From JAHJDR01 sp964609965 (lineage in GTDB: Bacteria > UBA10199 > JADGCS01): DNA of 64,000 bases. Below the pieces are notes generated by a model. That model had not been told where the DNA came from. It did not search any database and saw nothing but the letters and a program-made list of their open reading frames with translations. A program made the translations under genes and the position numbers. The stretch spans positions 62,001 through 126,000 of the forward strand of contig CAZSTS010000002.1 of the NCBI GenBank assembly GCA_964609965.1, written 5' to 3'. This document shows, piece by piece, positions 1 to 7,300 of the stretch (the stretch's first letter is position 1; every line of letters starts with the position of its first letter).

Positions 1-469
1 AAATATCGCGGTGAACAATATTGAGCGCTCTGTTATCTTGAGTTGTTCTTGAATGAGCAAAGCCCAGGCCCTTACAGGTCTTTTTTATAATGTAACAGGC
101 AAGGTTGAGAGGGAGTGTTTGATTGAGTTCTTTTAATTTGTTTGTGATCTTTCTTAAATCATAGCCTTTTACAAATTCCATGACTATGAAAAATGTGTTT
201 TTCTCTTTAGCAAGCTCAATAACTTGAACAATATTTGTGTGTTCGAGGTGGACTAAGATTTTAGCCTCATCAATAAGCATGTTAATAAATTCTTTTTGAT
301 GAGACCAGTAAGGAAGGATTTTTTTTACGGCAACTTCCTTTTCAAAGCCTTCCACACCTATGAGTTTGGCGCGATAAACTGTAGCCATGCCTCCTTTGGC
401 AATTTCGTCTACAATCAAATAGCGGCCGAGTTTTTGAAAGGCATTATCCATACGATGACTAACATGCAT
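1..469 (-). CDS. Ser/Thr protein kinase, N-terminal part, cut by window edge
   Basis: Reading the minus strand from the ATG at 469 gives 156 residues of a Hanks-type kinase with no stop before the window edge. Visible are a glycine-rich loop (IAKGGMATVY, about residues 23-32), the ATP-anchoring lysine in VAVKK (about 49), a helix-C glutamate in DEAK (about 68) and the start of the catalytic loop HRD at 153-155, where the window ends. The start at 469 has AAGG 8 nt upstream. A second in-frame ATG at 451 is possible. The GGMATVY form is common in PknB-like kinases of myxobacteria and relatives. The activation loop and any sensor domain lie outside the window, so the signal is unknown. Confidence 0.93.
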   Translation of the reverse strand, partial: MHVSHRMDNAFQKLGRYLIVDEIAKGGMATVYRAKLIGVEGFEKEVAVKKILPYWSHQKEFINMLIDEAKILVHLEHTNIVQVIELAKEKNTFFIVMEFVKGYDLRKITNKLKELNQTLPLNLACYIIKKTCKGLGFAHSRTTQDNRALNIVHRDI

Positions 470-626
470 TTTTCATGCCTTTTTCTATGGTTTTTCTTTG
501 TTATTACCGGGGTTGTAGCTCTCCATTATCATTGTTGGTTTTAATGCTGGTGTTTTTTAGGCAATGAATTTAAACATAAGCCAGTTTTTAAGTTTAATTA
601 AGCTGTAGTATTTATTAAACACTTCT

Positions 627-2171
627 ATGGATTTGTTTCAAAAAAAACACATTTCCTTTTTTTGGCTTGGATTATTGCTGCTGACTCTTTTTTTGAGAAT
701 GGCAGCCTTTTACACGCCCATTCTTGATGTTGATGAAACACAGTTTGCAGGGTTTGCTCATGTGCTCATGGAGGGTGGCTTGCCTTATCTTGATAGCGTG
801 GACACAAAGCCTTTGGGCATTTATCTTTTCTACGCACTTGTGTTTATCTTGTTTGGAAAATTCAATATGATTGCTGTTCACGTTGTGACGGCTCTTATAG
901 CCTTTGCTACAGCGTGGTTTTTGTCTAGAATATTTTCTTTGTGGAACAGACCGCGCGCGGGATATTTAGCAGCATTGTTCTTTATTGTTTTTTCAACAAC
1001 GTTTGTTCCAAAATATATTTCCACTTCTATTAACAGTATCATGGTTTTCTTTTTAGTAGTGTCTGTTTATTTTATGGCGCGGGCTACAAAAAAGCATGTT
1101 CACTTTGATGATTTTTTAGCGGGTATCTTTCTAGGTCTGGCATTTCTTTTTAAATATACAGCGGGAATTCAAGGGGTCTTGTTTCTGGCTTTCACTTTTA
1201 TCTTGTTTCTTCGTGGACTTAAGTTTCTATCTTTTCTAAGGCGAAACATTCTTTTTGGTTTGGGGTTTTTCTTGCCTCTTGTTTTTTTCGTGATTTTATT
1301 GATGAAGATTGGCGTTTGGGATGCCTTTGTTGAGTGGTCTTTGAAGGGGAGTGGACAATACATTGCCCAAGGAGGCGCGAGCATCTTGTTCGCTAAAAGT
1401 TTTCTCATTCGATTTGGTGGTTTTGTGATCGCGACATTTTTTCTCTGGTTTTATGGGTTTCGTGATTTAAAGAAGTCGACTTTTCAAAGTTCACTCTATC
1501 TTCTCTTGGTTTTGTGGTTTGGGCTCACGCTCATCCCTGTTTGTATGGGGGGACGTTTTTATCCCCATTATTTTATTCCTCTTCTCCCATCGCTTTGTGG
1601 TTTGGCTGCCTATGCTGTTAGCCTTCGGTTTGGAGAAATGGGAAGGGTTTCTAAAAAAGTTCTCATCGGATTGATTGTTGTGCCAATGCTTTTTTTCTGG
1701 GTCCTGCGGATCGATTATCAAACATTTTTAAAACATTTTCCTGATGACGCGATTTATGAGCAGGAGAGAATTGGTTTGCATTTAAAGGGTCTCTCACAAC
1801 CAGATGACACGGTTTTTGTTTGGGGTTTTGCTACAGGGATTTACTTTCATTCAGAGCTAAAACCAGCGAGTCGTTTTTTGTGGGCAGACCTGCTCACAGG
1901 ACGCACTCCAGGGCCTGAATATGCGCGTGAAATAAAAGAGCAAGAAAAGCTGTTCAAAAATCCAAAGGCCTGGGCTTTGTTTTGGGAGGATGTTAACAAT
2001 AATCCACCTACATATTTTGTCAACACGTCTCCAGCGGATATTCATGGTTACGCACGGTTTCCAGTGAAGAATTACCCTGGTTTGCACAAGTTTATCCAAA
2101 AGAATTATGTGAAGGTTGATAATTTTGAAGGGGTGGATGTATATGTTTTGAAAGCAATGAGTGATGAGTGA
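627..2171 (+). CDS. GT-C family membrane glycosyltransferase (PMT/ArnT-like)
   Basis: 514 residues with about ten hydrophobic segments. It resembles the dolichyl-phosphate-mannose protein mannosyltransferase/ArnT superfamily, which uses polyprenyl-phosphate sugars on the periplasmic side of the inner membrane. The first loop carries the acidic DVDE motif (residues 34-37), followed by the long C-terminal periplasmic part typical of GT-C enzymes. Sugar and acceptor cannot be told from sequence. No Shine-Dalgarno is evident before the ATG. The last five codons (AMSDE) and the stop lie in a GATGAGT-type intergenic repeat, so the true C-terminus may have been altered by repeat insertion. The neighbouring genes do not suggest a specific glycan pathway. 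Confidence 0.8.
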   Translation: MDLFQKKHISFFWLGLLLLTLFLRMAAFYTPILDVDETQFAGFAHVLMEGGLPYLDSVDTKPLGIYLFYALVFILFGKFNMIAVHVVTALIAFATAWFLSRIFSLWNRPRAGYLAALFFIVFSTTFVPKYISTSINSIMVFFLVVSVYFMARATKKHVHFDDFLAGIFLGLAFLFKYTAGIQGVLFLAFTFILFLRGLKFLSFLRRNILFGLGFFLPLVFFVILLMKIGVWDAFVEWSLKGSGQYIAQGGASILFAKSFLIRFGGFVIATFFLWFYGFRDLKKSTFQSSLYLLLVLWFGLTLIPVCMGGRFYPHYFIPLLPSLCGLAAYAVSLRFGEMGRVSKKVLIGLIVVPMLFFWVLRIDYQTFLKHFPDDAIYEQERIGLHLKGLSQPDDTVFVWGFATGIYFHSELKPASRFLWADLLTGRTPGPEYAREIKEQEKLFKNPKAWALFWEDVNNNPPTYFVNTSPADIHGYARFPVKNYPGLHKFIQKNYVKVDNFEGVDVYVLKAMSDE

Positions 2172-2216
2172 GTGCCGAAGATGCGAGGATGTGAAAAAAC
2201 GAAGAAACGAGAAAGG
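2157..2216. repeat. Degenerate micro-repeat (GATGAGT words, then ACGAAGAAACGAG words)
   Basis: Two families of short drifting words sit back to back between the glycosyltransferase and the kinase-deaminase. They supply the stop codon of the first gene and create a spurious 17-codon upstream extension of the second. The same words recur at 9149, 48314, 54033 and 61950. Confidence 0.7.
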
Positions 2217-2222
2217 GTAAGA

Positions 2223-3215
2223 ATGATCATAGGACTTACGGGAAAAAATGGATCAGGAAAGGGCGCTGTTGCCGACTATCTTAAAGATGCAGGGTATATC
2301 TACTACTCTCTTTCAGATATAATTCGTGAGGAGATCAAGAATCAGGGCAAAGAAATCAATCGCGAAAACTTAATTGCCATGGGAAGAAAGTTGCGTGAAG
2401 AGGGCGGTCCATCCATTTTAGCTGATAAGGTTTTTGATCTTCTCGATATCGACAAAAACTATGTTGTCGACTCTATCCGAAATCCTTTTGAAGCCAAGTC
2501 ACTCAAGAAAAGAAAAGATTTTTACCTGTTCTGTGTCGAAGCAGATCAAAGAGTTCGTTTTGAACGCTCAAAAGAGCGTGGTCGTGAAAACGAGACCCAT
2601 GATTTTGAAAAATTTGTTGAGCTCGAAGAGCAAGAGCTCAAGAATTCTGATCCAGCAGCTCAACAACTTGATGCCACAGCAAAACTGGCAGACCATGTTG
2701 TTGACAACAGCGGAACTGTAGAAGAATTACAGGCCACGGTCAAAAAACTCATGACATCTCTTCTAAAAAAAAACTCCAGACCTGACTGGGACACGTATTT
2801 CATGAACATAGCGAGGAATGTGAGTCTGCGCAGCAATTGTCTCAAGCGCAAGGTCGCGGCGATTATTGTCAAAGACAAGCGCATCATTTCTACAGGCTAC
2901 AATGGCACACCACGTGGTGTAAAAAATTGCAGCGAAGGTGGCTGTCCTCGTTGTTCTGATTTTGCAAAGAGTGGTGCGGCTCTTGGAGATTGTCTTTGTT
3001 CACATGCCGAAGAAAATGCCATTGTCCAATCAGCGTATCACGGAGTTTCTATCAAAGATGCCACTCTCTATTGCACCTTTTCTCCCTGTCTTACCTGCAC
3101 TAAGATGATTCTCAATTCTGGCCTCAAGGAAGTAGTGTACAATGCCAACTATCCCCTCGGTGATGTGGCGTTGGGGCTTATTAAAGAAGCGGGGATTAAG
3201 TTGAGGAAGATGTAG
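2223..3215 (+). CDS. Fused nucleotide kinase-like domain and dCMP deaminase
   Basis: 330 residues in two domains. Residues 1 to about 185 form a P-loop kinase-like domain (GLTGKNGSGKG, residues 4-14) resembling dephospho-CoA/deoxynucleotide kinases. Residues about 190-330 are a zinc deaminase: NGTPRG (227-232), HAE (261-263) and PCLTC (289-293) are the substrate loop, zinc histidine with catalytic glutamate, and zinc cysteines of dCMP deaminase. It should convert dCMP to dUMP, with the kinase domain acting on a nucleotide or in regulation. The ATG at 2223 is preferred: it has an AAAGGG site and begins directly at the conserved domain. The longer frame from GTG at 2172 is translated from intergenic repeat sequence. 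Confidence 0.88.
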   Translation: MIIGLTGKNGSGKGAVADYLKDAGYIYYSLSDIIREEIKNQGKEINRENLIAMGRKLREEGGPSILADKVFDLLDIDKNYVVDSIRNPFEAKSLKKRKDFYLFCVEADQRVRFERSKERGRENETHDFEKFVELEEQELKNSDPAAQQLDATAKLADHVVDNSGTVEELQATVKKLMTSLLKKNSRPDWDTYFMNIARNVSLRSNCLKRKVAAIIVKDKRIISTGYNGTPRGVKNCSEGGCPRCSDFAKSGAALGDCLCSHAEENAIVQSAYHGVSIKDATLYCTFSPCLTCTKMILNSGLKEVVYNANYPLGDVALGLIKEAGIKLRKM

Positions 3216-3216
3216 A

Positions 3217-3309
3217 TGCGTCTAGCGTCTAGGGTCTAGCGTGAAATCTTAGTGAAAAACAGCAATACTCTAGTCCCAATCCCAGTCCCGCAGTCCCATT
3301 TTTGGGACT
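3217..3309. repeat. GTCTAG micro-repeat and AGTCCCATTTTTGGGACT hairpin
   Basis: A GTCTAGCGTCTAGGGTCTAG run (3219-3238) is followed by a block of AGTCCC words ending in a hairpin with a 7-bp stem (3292-3309). Related AGTCCC blocks occur at 4787 and 45041. The rest of the gap up to brnT shows no gene. Confidence 0.7.
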
Positions 3310-3424
3310 CATAAGAAATTCAAAAAATAAAATCCTAATATATTCAACGAACTAACCTTGGCACATCTCTTGCTTATCTAATAACAAGGTAAGCGGTTAA
3401 ATGCTGGAAAAACAATTAAAAAGT

Positions 3425-3445
3425 GTATTTACAAATTGTAAATAC
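3425..3445. promoter_or_regulatory. Palindromic operator before brnT
   Basis: A perfect inverted repeat GTATTTACAA-A-TTGTAAATAC ends 9 nt before the brnT start. BrnA antitoxins are known to autoregulate their operon, so this is the likely BrnA operator (inference). Half-sites of the form GTATTTAC recur before the second brnT at 44902-44923. Confidence 0.6.
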
Positions 3446-3454
3446 AGTGGTAAA

Positions 3455-3733
3455 ATGAAATTTATATGGGATGAAAAAAAGAGGCAGGGTAACATTGAAA
3501 AGCATGGGATAGATTTTGCGGATGTTCATGAGGTTTTTAATCATCCTATGTTTGCATTTCATGACAATCGAGTGAGTTATGGAGAAGAGCGTTGGATAGG
3601 TGTTGGGTTAATGAAAATCATTATTGTAGTGGTTGTTTTTACAGAGCTAGATGCTGATACAATACGTATCATATCAGCCAGAAAGGCTACAAAGTATGAG
3701 TGTAAAGAATACCAAAAAAAAATCAAAAACTGA
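3455..3733 (+). CDS. brnT: BrnT-family toxin
   Basis: 92 residues matching the BrnT ribonuclease toxin family: an opening FIWDEKK, then KHGIDFADVHEVF, a central hydrophobic strand with IIIVVVVFTE, and the closing IRIISARKATKYECKEY. BrnT is a RelE-fold RNase that blocks translation until bound by BrnA. The ATG at 3455 is chosen because the family begins at this MKF(I/V)WD motif. An upstream frame extension to 3401 runs through the operator palindrome and is unlikely. The gene overlaps brnA by 38 nt in another frame, the usual arrangement. An RAYT element lies just downstream, so the region looks mobile. Confidence 0.88.
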   Translation: MKFIWDEKKRQGNIEKHGIDFADVHEVFNHPMFAFHDNRVSYGEERWIGVGLMKIIIVVVVFTELDADTIRIISARKATKYECKEYQKKIKN

Positions 3734-3962
3734 TTGGAAAAGATTAAAGCAAACTAAAGATAAGGAAATAGATCTATCAGATATTCCGGAGCTCGGTAAT
3801 TCATTTTTTAAAAAAGCAACCCTTCGCCTGCCAGAGGCAAAATCTACTATTACCATTCGTCTAGATAAAGATGTTCTCACCTGGTTAAAATCAAGGGGCA
3901 AAGGGTATCAAACTCGAATCAACGCCATTCTTCGCATGTTCATGGAAGCGCAAAAGCATTAA
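3696..3962 (+). CDS. brnA: BrnA-family antitoxin
   Basis: 88 residues with a basic N-terminus (TKKKSKTDWKRLKQTKD), an acidic IDLSDIPEL toxin-contact segment and a C-terminal ribbon-helix-helix (ITIRLDKDVLTWLKSRGKGYQTRINAILRMF). This is the normal BrnA layout. It neutralises BrnT and binds operator DNA. The start at 3696 lies inside brnT and fits the family length. The stop codon is directly followed by a 42-bp fragment duplicated from the gene at 6503 and then by the transposase element. Confidence 0.87.
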   Translation: MSVKNTKKKSKTDWKRLKQTKDKEIDLSDIPELGNSFFKKATLRLPEAKSTITIRLDKDVLTWLKSRGKGYQTRINAILRMFMEAQKH

Positions 3963-3967
3963 ATTTC

Positions 3968-4009
3968 TTTTACTCTACCCCACCATACCCTTCCACGATA
4001 AATTCTTCA
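3968..4009. repeat. 42-bp copy of the 3' end of the gene at 6503-6946
   Basis: These 42 bases are identical to 6501-6542, the last codons and stop of the minus-strand secreted-protein gene. Identity ends at the first bases of the left terminal inverted repeat of the RAYT element. This looks like a scar of insertion or recombination. Confidence 0.85.
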
Positions 4010-4038
4010 TAAGGTGTCCGTCACATTTCGGACCAAAA
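4006..4038 (+). repeat. Left terminal inverted repeat of RAYT element
   Basis: Begins TTCATAAGGTGTCCGTCACA and is a perfect reverse complement of 4876-4908. The inner part contains the small palindrome GGTCCGAAATGTGACGGACA when read on the minus strand. Confidence 0.9.
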
Positions 4039-4052
4039 TGGAACAGTCATAT

Positions 4053-4706
4053 TTAGATTACTAGTTTTGTTTTATTAGTTGATATGGATTTGAGCTGCTT
4101 TTTTGTGAATAGAAATTCTTTTTTTTGTAGTGATTTTCTTAAGGTTGTTAGGTCATAGCCGTCAATAATGTCCGAAACTAGATTTAGCCATTGCTCTCGA
4201 CCTCTGGCTCCAAAGCTAAAGGAATCTTTTGTGTATTCATCAGGGGTTAACATGATACCTTTGTTGTTTTCACCTGAATAGAATCCAAGGCTAGAATAAG
4301 GATATTCAAAAGGGTTGTTAGTAATTCCTGCTCGAATAGGATTTTGATAGATGTAACGAATTACATTAATTAAATGTTTATAAGACCTTATGATAGTGGG
4401 TCCATATCGATTGCGAAAATTATGATTTTTTCTGTTGTTGAACCAATTAAGATATTTAGACAAGTTTGTAAGTGTGTATTTCATGGCTTCACCCATATTA
4501 TTCTCTGTAGGCGTCAACAACATATGAATATGATTAGACATGAACAGGATATGATGGATTTTAATATTGTAAACGCAGGGAAAGCAATTAAACCATGATA
4601 CAGCATTATGGAATGTTTTTGAAATATTTAACAAAGATTCTTTGTTATTACATTGGATTGTAATATGAGCTATTTCATTTTTATTTGGTGCGGGTCTACG
4701 TGCCAT
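4053..4706 (-). CDS. REP-associated tyrosine transposase (RAYT, Y1_Tnp)
   Basis: 217 residues of the IS200-like Y1 transposase superfamily. The metal-binding HUH motif is in MSNHIHMLL (about 55-63). The nucleophile-region tyrosine is in YIYQNPIRAG (about 120), a hallmark of the RAYT branch. The start MARRPAP is typical of the group. RAYTs cut and join single-stranded REP hairpins. The gene is complete and fills an element with 33-bp inverted repeats, and REP-like hairpins of several kinds are abundant in this window, so it may be responsible for some of them (inference). Confidence 0.92.
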   Translation of the reverse strand: MARRPAPNKNEIAHITIQCNNKESLLNISKTFHNAVSWFNCFPCVYNIKIHHILFMSNHIHMLLTPTENNMGEAMKYTLTNLSKYLNWFNNRKNHNFRNRYGPTIIRSYKHLINVIRYIYQNPIRAGITNNPFEYPYSSLGFYSGENNKGIMLTPDEYTKDSFSFGARGREQWLNLVSDIIDGYDLTTLRKSLQKKEFLFTKKQLKSISTNKTKLVI

Positions 4707-4786
4707 ACTAACAGACTATTCAAAAAGTGTGCCAATATAGGTTTTTAGTATTTTTAATAGGTTAGGTTTGTTTTTTGTCTCATTTT

Positions 4787-4850
4787 AAGTCCCACCCAGT
4801 CCCATTTTTGGGATTTTTGTTGGAATGGGACGGATTTTGGGACGGAAAAA
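4787..4850. repeat. AGTCCC-word block inside the RAYT element
   Basis: Contains AGTCCCACCCAGTCCCATTT followed by TTGGGA and later TGGGACGGATTTTGGGACGG. It is related to the blocks at 3272-3309 and 45041-45082. Confidence 0.6.
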
Positions 4851-4875
4851 GTTGATTAGAAAAATGAATGTACCG

Positions 4876-4908
4876 TTTTGGTCCGAAATGTGACGGACAC
4901 CTTATGAA
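4876..4908 (-). repeat. Right terminal inverted repeat of RAYT element
   Basis: Exact reverse complement of 4006-4038. Immediately outside it, at 4912-4936, is a CGTGCCTAGTTCCTCGTGCC micro-repeat of the ACGAGG family. Confidence 0.9.
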
Positions 4909-4941
4909 AAAATTCGTGCCTAGTTCCTCGTGCCTCGTGTT

Positions 4942-6225
4942 TTACATTTTAAAAACACCGCCAGGACTTTGGGCTACTTCCTCAAGTTCGCGTGCTCGTC
5001 TAGTGATGGCGATGAGTTCTTCTTCGACTCTTGTAAAAACTTGATCTAAGGCTGTTTCCATTGCTGAGGATACGTTCAGAGCAAAAGGATTTGTCATTCG
5101 GCCAGAGTTCATAAATGTGGTGCTAAACTTAGTAGGAGAATCTACATTAATGGCGAATTCTTCAATCCCATTAGTGCGACTAATGAGACGAAATGTAGTA
5201 TCACGTTCTCTGGCAGTGATATCGCGTATTTGAGCGGCAATGATCTTTGAGGCCCTGCTTTGCCCAAATCTTCTAAGGAGGTTAAGTTCCACTGTTGCTT
5301 CACCCACTCTGATGGTTGCCATGCCGTTCTTTTCATCATGGAAGGTTACTGAGATATTTTTTGTTGTAAGACCAGAACCAGAATTATCTTCAAAGGCTAA
5401 CGAGAATGTTGAGGGGGCTGCGTCAGAGGCATAGACATACATCATGCCAAAATAAATGGCTTCGATAACAGCTAGGTTGAGAGTTTGGTCAATATTACTT
5501 GTATTAGCATGTTCTACTAGATTATCCAAAAGAGGGATTTCTCTCATGGCTGCTGTTCTAATATGATTAGCAGCACTCAAGGGGAGGCGAGAACGATACA
5601 GCGCAGAACGGGAGCTAGGTGTTGTCTTGTCATAATGGGAGCTGGCTTCAGTGGAATGCCCCAGTCCTCGGCGGAAATAGGAGCGAGAGACCCTATCGCC
5701 TTCTTCGGTGAAATGTATCGATGTTCCAACATCTTTAAAGAGGTTCAGTGCTGAGTGTGCTTCAGTGGTTGGATCAGCAAGCCTTAAATTAAAATGTATG
5801 TATCTCTGATCACCTCTTTCAAAGCGGCTGCTCATCCATCTCCAATCAAAGGCGCTACGTTCTTCTGATCCAGGTCTTCCAATACGAACAACGTCAAGCC
5901 AATCACCTATTTCAAGCCTACTTTGATGCCCTCTCCAAAAGCCTGCGCCTTGTAGTCTTTGCTCAAGAGTTTCCCATTGGTTTTGTGTTGGTGGCTTTGA
6001 AACAAAGCTGTTTGGTTCTTCGCTCACACCGGCGCGTTGTCGTGAGCCGGTGTAGTCTAAGGGAGCTAAGAGGCCAGTGCCTCCTTTAAGGTCAGGGCCA
6101 AAGGTATCCATAAATTTTGGACTTATGTACCCCATATCTGCAAGGGGAAAATTTTCTAGACTAAGACTATTGGTTACATTCCAGCCTGATGGTAATGATG
6201 TTGCTCGTGCGCTAAAAAAAGACAT
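4942..6225 (-). CDS. Unrecognised 427-residue protein
   Basis: Not recognised. The start is well supported by GGAGG five bases before the ATG at 6225. There is no signal peptide or membrane segment. The first 60 residues are Ser/Gly/Leu-rich and probably loose. A middle part (about 95-200) is rich in Arg, Trp and aromatic residues. The C-terminal half (about 225-420) looks like an alpha/beta domain ending in a helical Glu/Arg-rich segment before GGVFKM. It stands alone, flanked by the transposase element and a short secreted-protein gene. A loose similarity in style to the other orphan proteins at 11740, 45240 and 62078 (no signal, low-complexity MS.. start) is an impression only. Confidence 0.7.
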   Translation of the reverse strand: MSFFSARATSLPSGWNVTNSLSLENFPLADMGYISPKFMDTFGPDLKGGTGLLAPLDYTGSRQRAGVSEEPNSFVSKPPTQNQWETLEQRLQGAGFWRGHQSRLEIGDWLDVVRIGRPGSEERSAFDWRWMSSRFERGDQRYIHFNLRLADPTTEAHSALNLFKDVGTSIHFTEEGDRVSRSYFRRGLGHSTEASSHYDKTTPSSRSALYRSRLPLSAANHIRTAAMREIPLLDNLVEHANTSNIDQTLNLAVIEAIYFGMMYVYASDAAPSTFSLAFEDNSGSGLTTKNISVTFHDEKNGMATIRVGEATVELNLLRRFGQSRASKIIAAQIRDITARERDTTFRLISRTNGIEEFAINVDSPTKFSTTFMNSGRMTNPFALNVSSAMETALDQVFTRVEEELIAITRRARELEEVAQSPGGVFKM

Positions 6226-6502
6226 ACCGCCTCCATTGAATTAGCACACCCTATTAATTTTTTTATTAATGAATACTATTTGATTGGATACTTTCCCCGC
6301 ACACATCCCATTAGTGTTATTTAGGCTATCGGATACTAGCCAATCAAGTTGCGTGTTTTTTTATTTTTTTTGAATCATGTAAAAGGCTGATATTGTAAGT
6401 GTTTGAAGGTGCTCTGCGTACAGTATACAACCAGACAGCAACATAGAGCGTTAAGACATTAACATAGAGACTTATGAGAGTGATTTCTGGAGAAAACATT
6501 TT
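6226..6502. other. Intergenic region with long inverted repeat
   Basis: Upstream region of the 427-residue gene. TTGATTGGATAC (6289-6300) is matched about 50 bp on by GGATAC and CCAATCAA, forming a possible large stem. No gene is visible. Confidence 0.4.
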
Positions 6503-6946
6503 TTACTCTACCCCACCATACCCTTCCACGATAAATTCTTCAAAAACACCTGTAACTGATGAATAATAGTAGAGTTGATTTGTATGCAGGGATTCATAAA
6601 AAATATCAGAAATCTTTTCCCAGCACCGGTGCACAGGATCGAGAAGAACAATATCAAAGCAAGGATTGTCTTCTATGCAAACGCCTTCTTCAGCTTCATC
6701 TAAAGATAAAGGGTATTCGCCCTCAAGGTTTTCTACGAGAGTTTTAGTATAGTACAGTTGAATGGCCGCGTTGATATACTGGACCATGCCTTTATCTATT
6801 TCTTCAGCAACAAAATCATGTTTTGAGCCGCAAAAATTGATAAAGGCCTTTTGTTCTCTCAGTTCGAAGGCAGGGCTGTTTTGGGGGTAGAAAAAGATGA
6901 ATAAACCAAGAAATGTCAAAAACATGCAGAATAGGGTGCGTTTCAT
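6503..6946 (-). CDS. Small secreted protein, pseudopilin-C-terminus-like
   Basis: 147 residues with a clear signal peptide (MKRT, hydrophobic stretch, SPAFE cleavage region near 27) and GGAG before the start. The mature part has YPLSLDEAEEG, two or three cysteines, WEKISDIFYE and LYYYSSVTGVFEEF. This pattern (YP.SLDE ... W ... YYS.TG.F) resembles the soluble C-terminal part of type II secretion pseudopilins, but no prepilin cleavage motif is present, so the likeness may be structural only. The function is unknown. The last 42 bases are duplicated at 3968-4009. Confidence 0.7.
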   Translation of the reverse strand: MKRTLFCMFLTFLGLFIFFYPQNSPAFELREQKAFINFCGSKHDFVAEEIDKGMVQYINAAIQLYYTKTLVENLEGEYPLSLDEAEEGVCIEDNPCFDIVLLDPVHRCWEKISDIFYESLHTNQLYYYSSVTGVFEEFIVEGYGGVE

Positions 6947-7064
6947 GGGTGGCTCCTTTGTTCAAGGTGCCCATACTAAGGCTGTAATAAATAATTTGTG
7001 TCTAAAAAGCCAATATATTAAACACCCGTATCGATTTTATCATTTCTATGTGGGGGAGAATTCA

Positions 7065-7283
7065 ATGATTTCACAAGGACTTATATTAATGGTTGTTGGC
7101 ATGGGTGTTGTTTTTATTTTTTTGACACTCATGGTTTTGTTAATGAAGCTTTCTGCCCTTGTTGTTCGAAAAATTTCACCAGAACTTCCTGCTCTCTCTC
7201 CTGTCCCATCAGTTAACGAAGGTGAATTGGTAAAAGTGGCTGTTGCTGTTTTGGCAGCAAAGAAAAATCAGGATTCAAAGTAA
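7065..7283 (+). CDS. oadG: Oxaloacetate decarboxylase gamma subunit
   Basis: 72 residues with one N-terminal membrane helix (QGLILMVVGMGVVFIFLTLMVLLM) and a short hydrophilic tail with alternating Ala/Val, the normal build of OadG. This subunit anchors the alpha and beta subunits and helps assembly. The ATG at 7065 has a GGGGGAGA site. The longer frame from 6897 overlaps the divergent gene and is rejected. It is the first gene of oadG-oadA-oadB, 17 nt before oadA. Confidence 0.85.
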   Translation: MISQGLILMVVGMGVVFIFLTLMVLLMKLSALVVRKISPELPALSPVPSVNEGELVKVAVAVLAAKKNQDSK

Positions 7284-7300
7284 AACATTCGAGGAAAATT

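Larger units (their letters stand above)
4006..4908. mobile_element. RAYT transposase element with 33-bp terminal inverted repeats
   Basis: A 903-bp unit bounded by perfect 33-bp inverted repeats at 4006-4038 and 4876-4908, containing one REP-associated tyrosine transposase gene on the minus strand. IS200/IS605-type Y1 transposases normally lack long terminal inverted repeats and act on hairpins. RAYTs are usually flanked by REP sequences in inverted orientation, which these may be. The inner right flank holds AGTCCC words. Confidence 0.8.
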
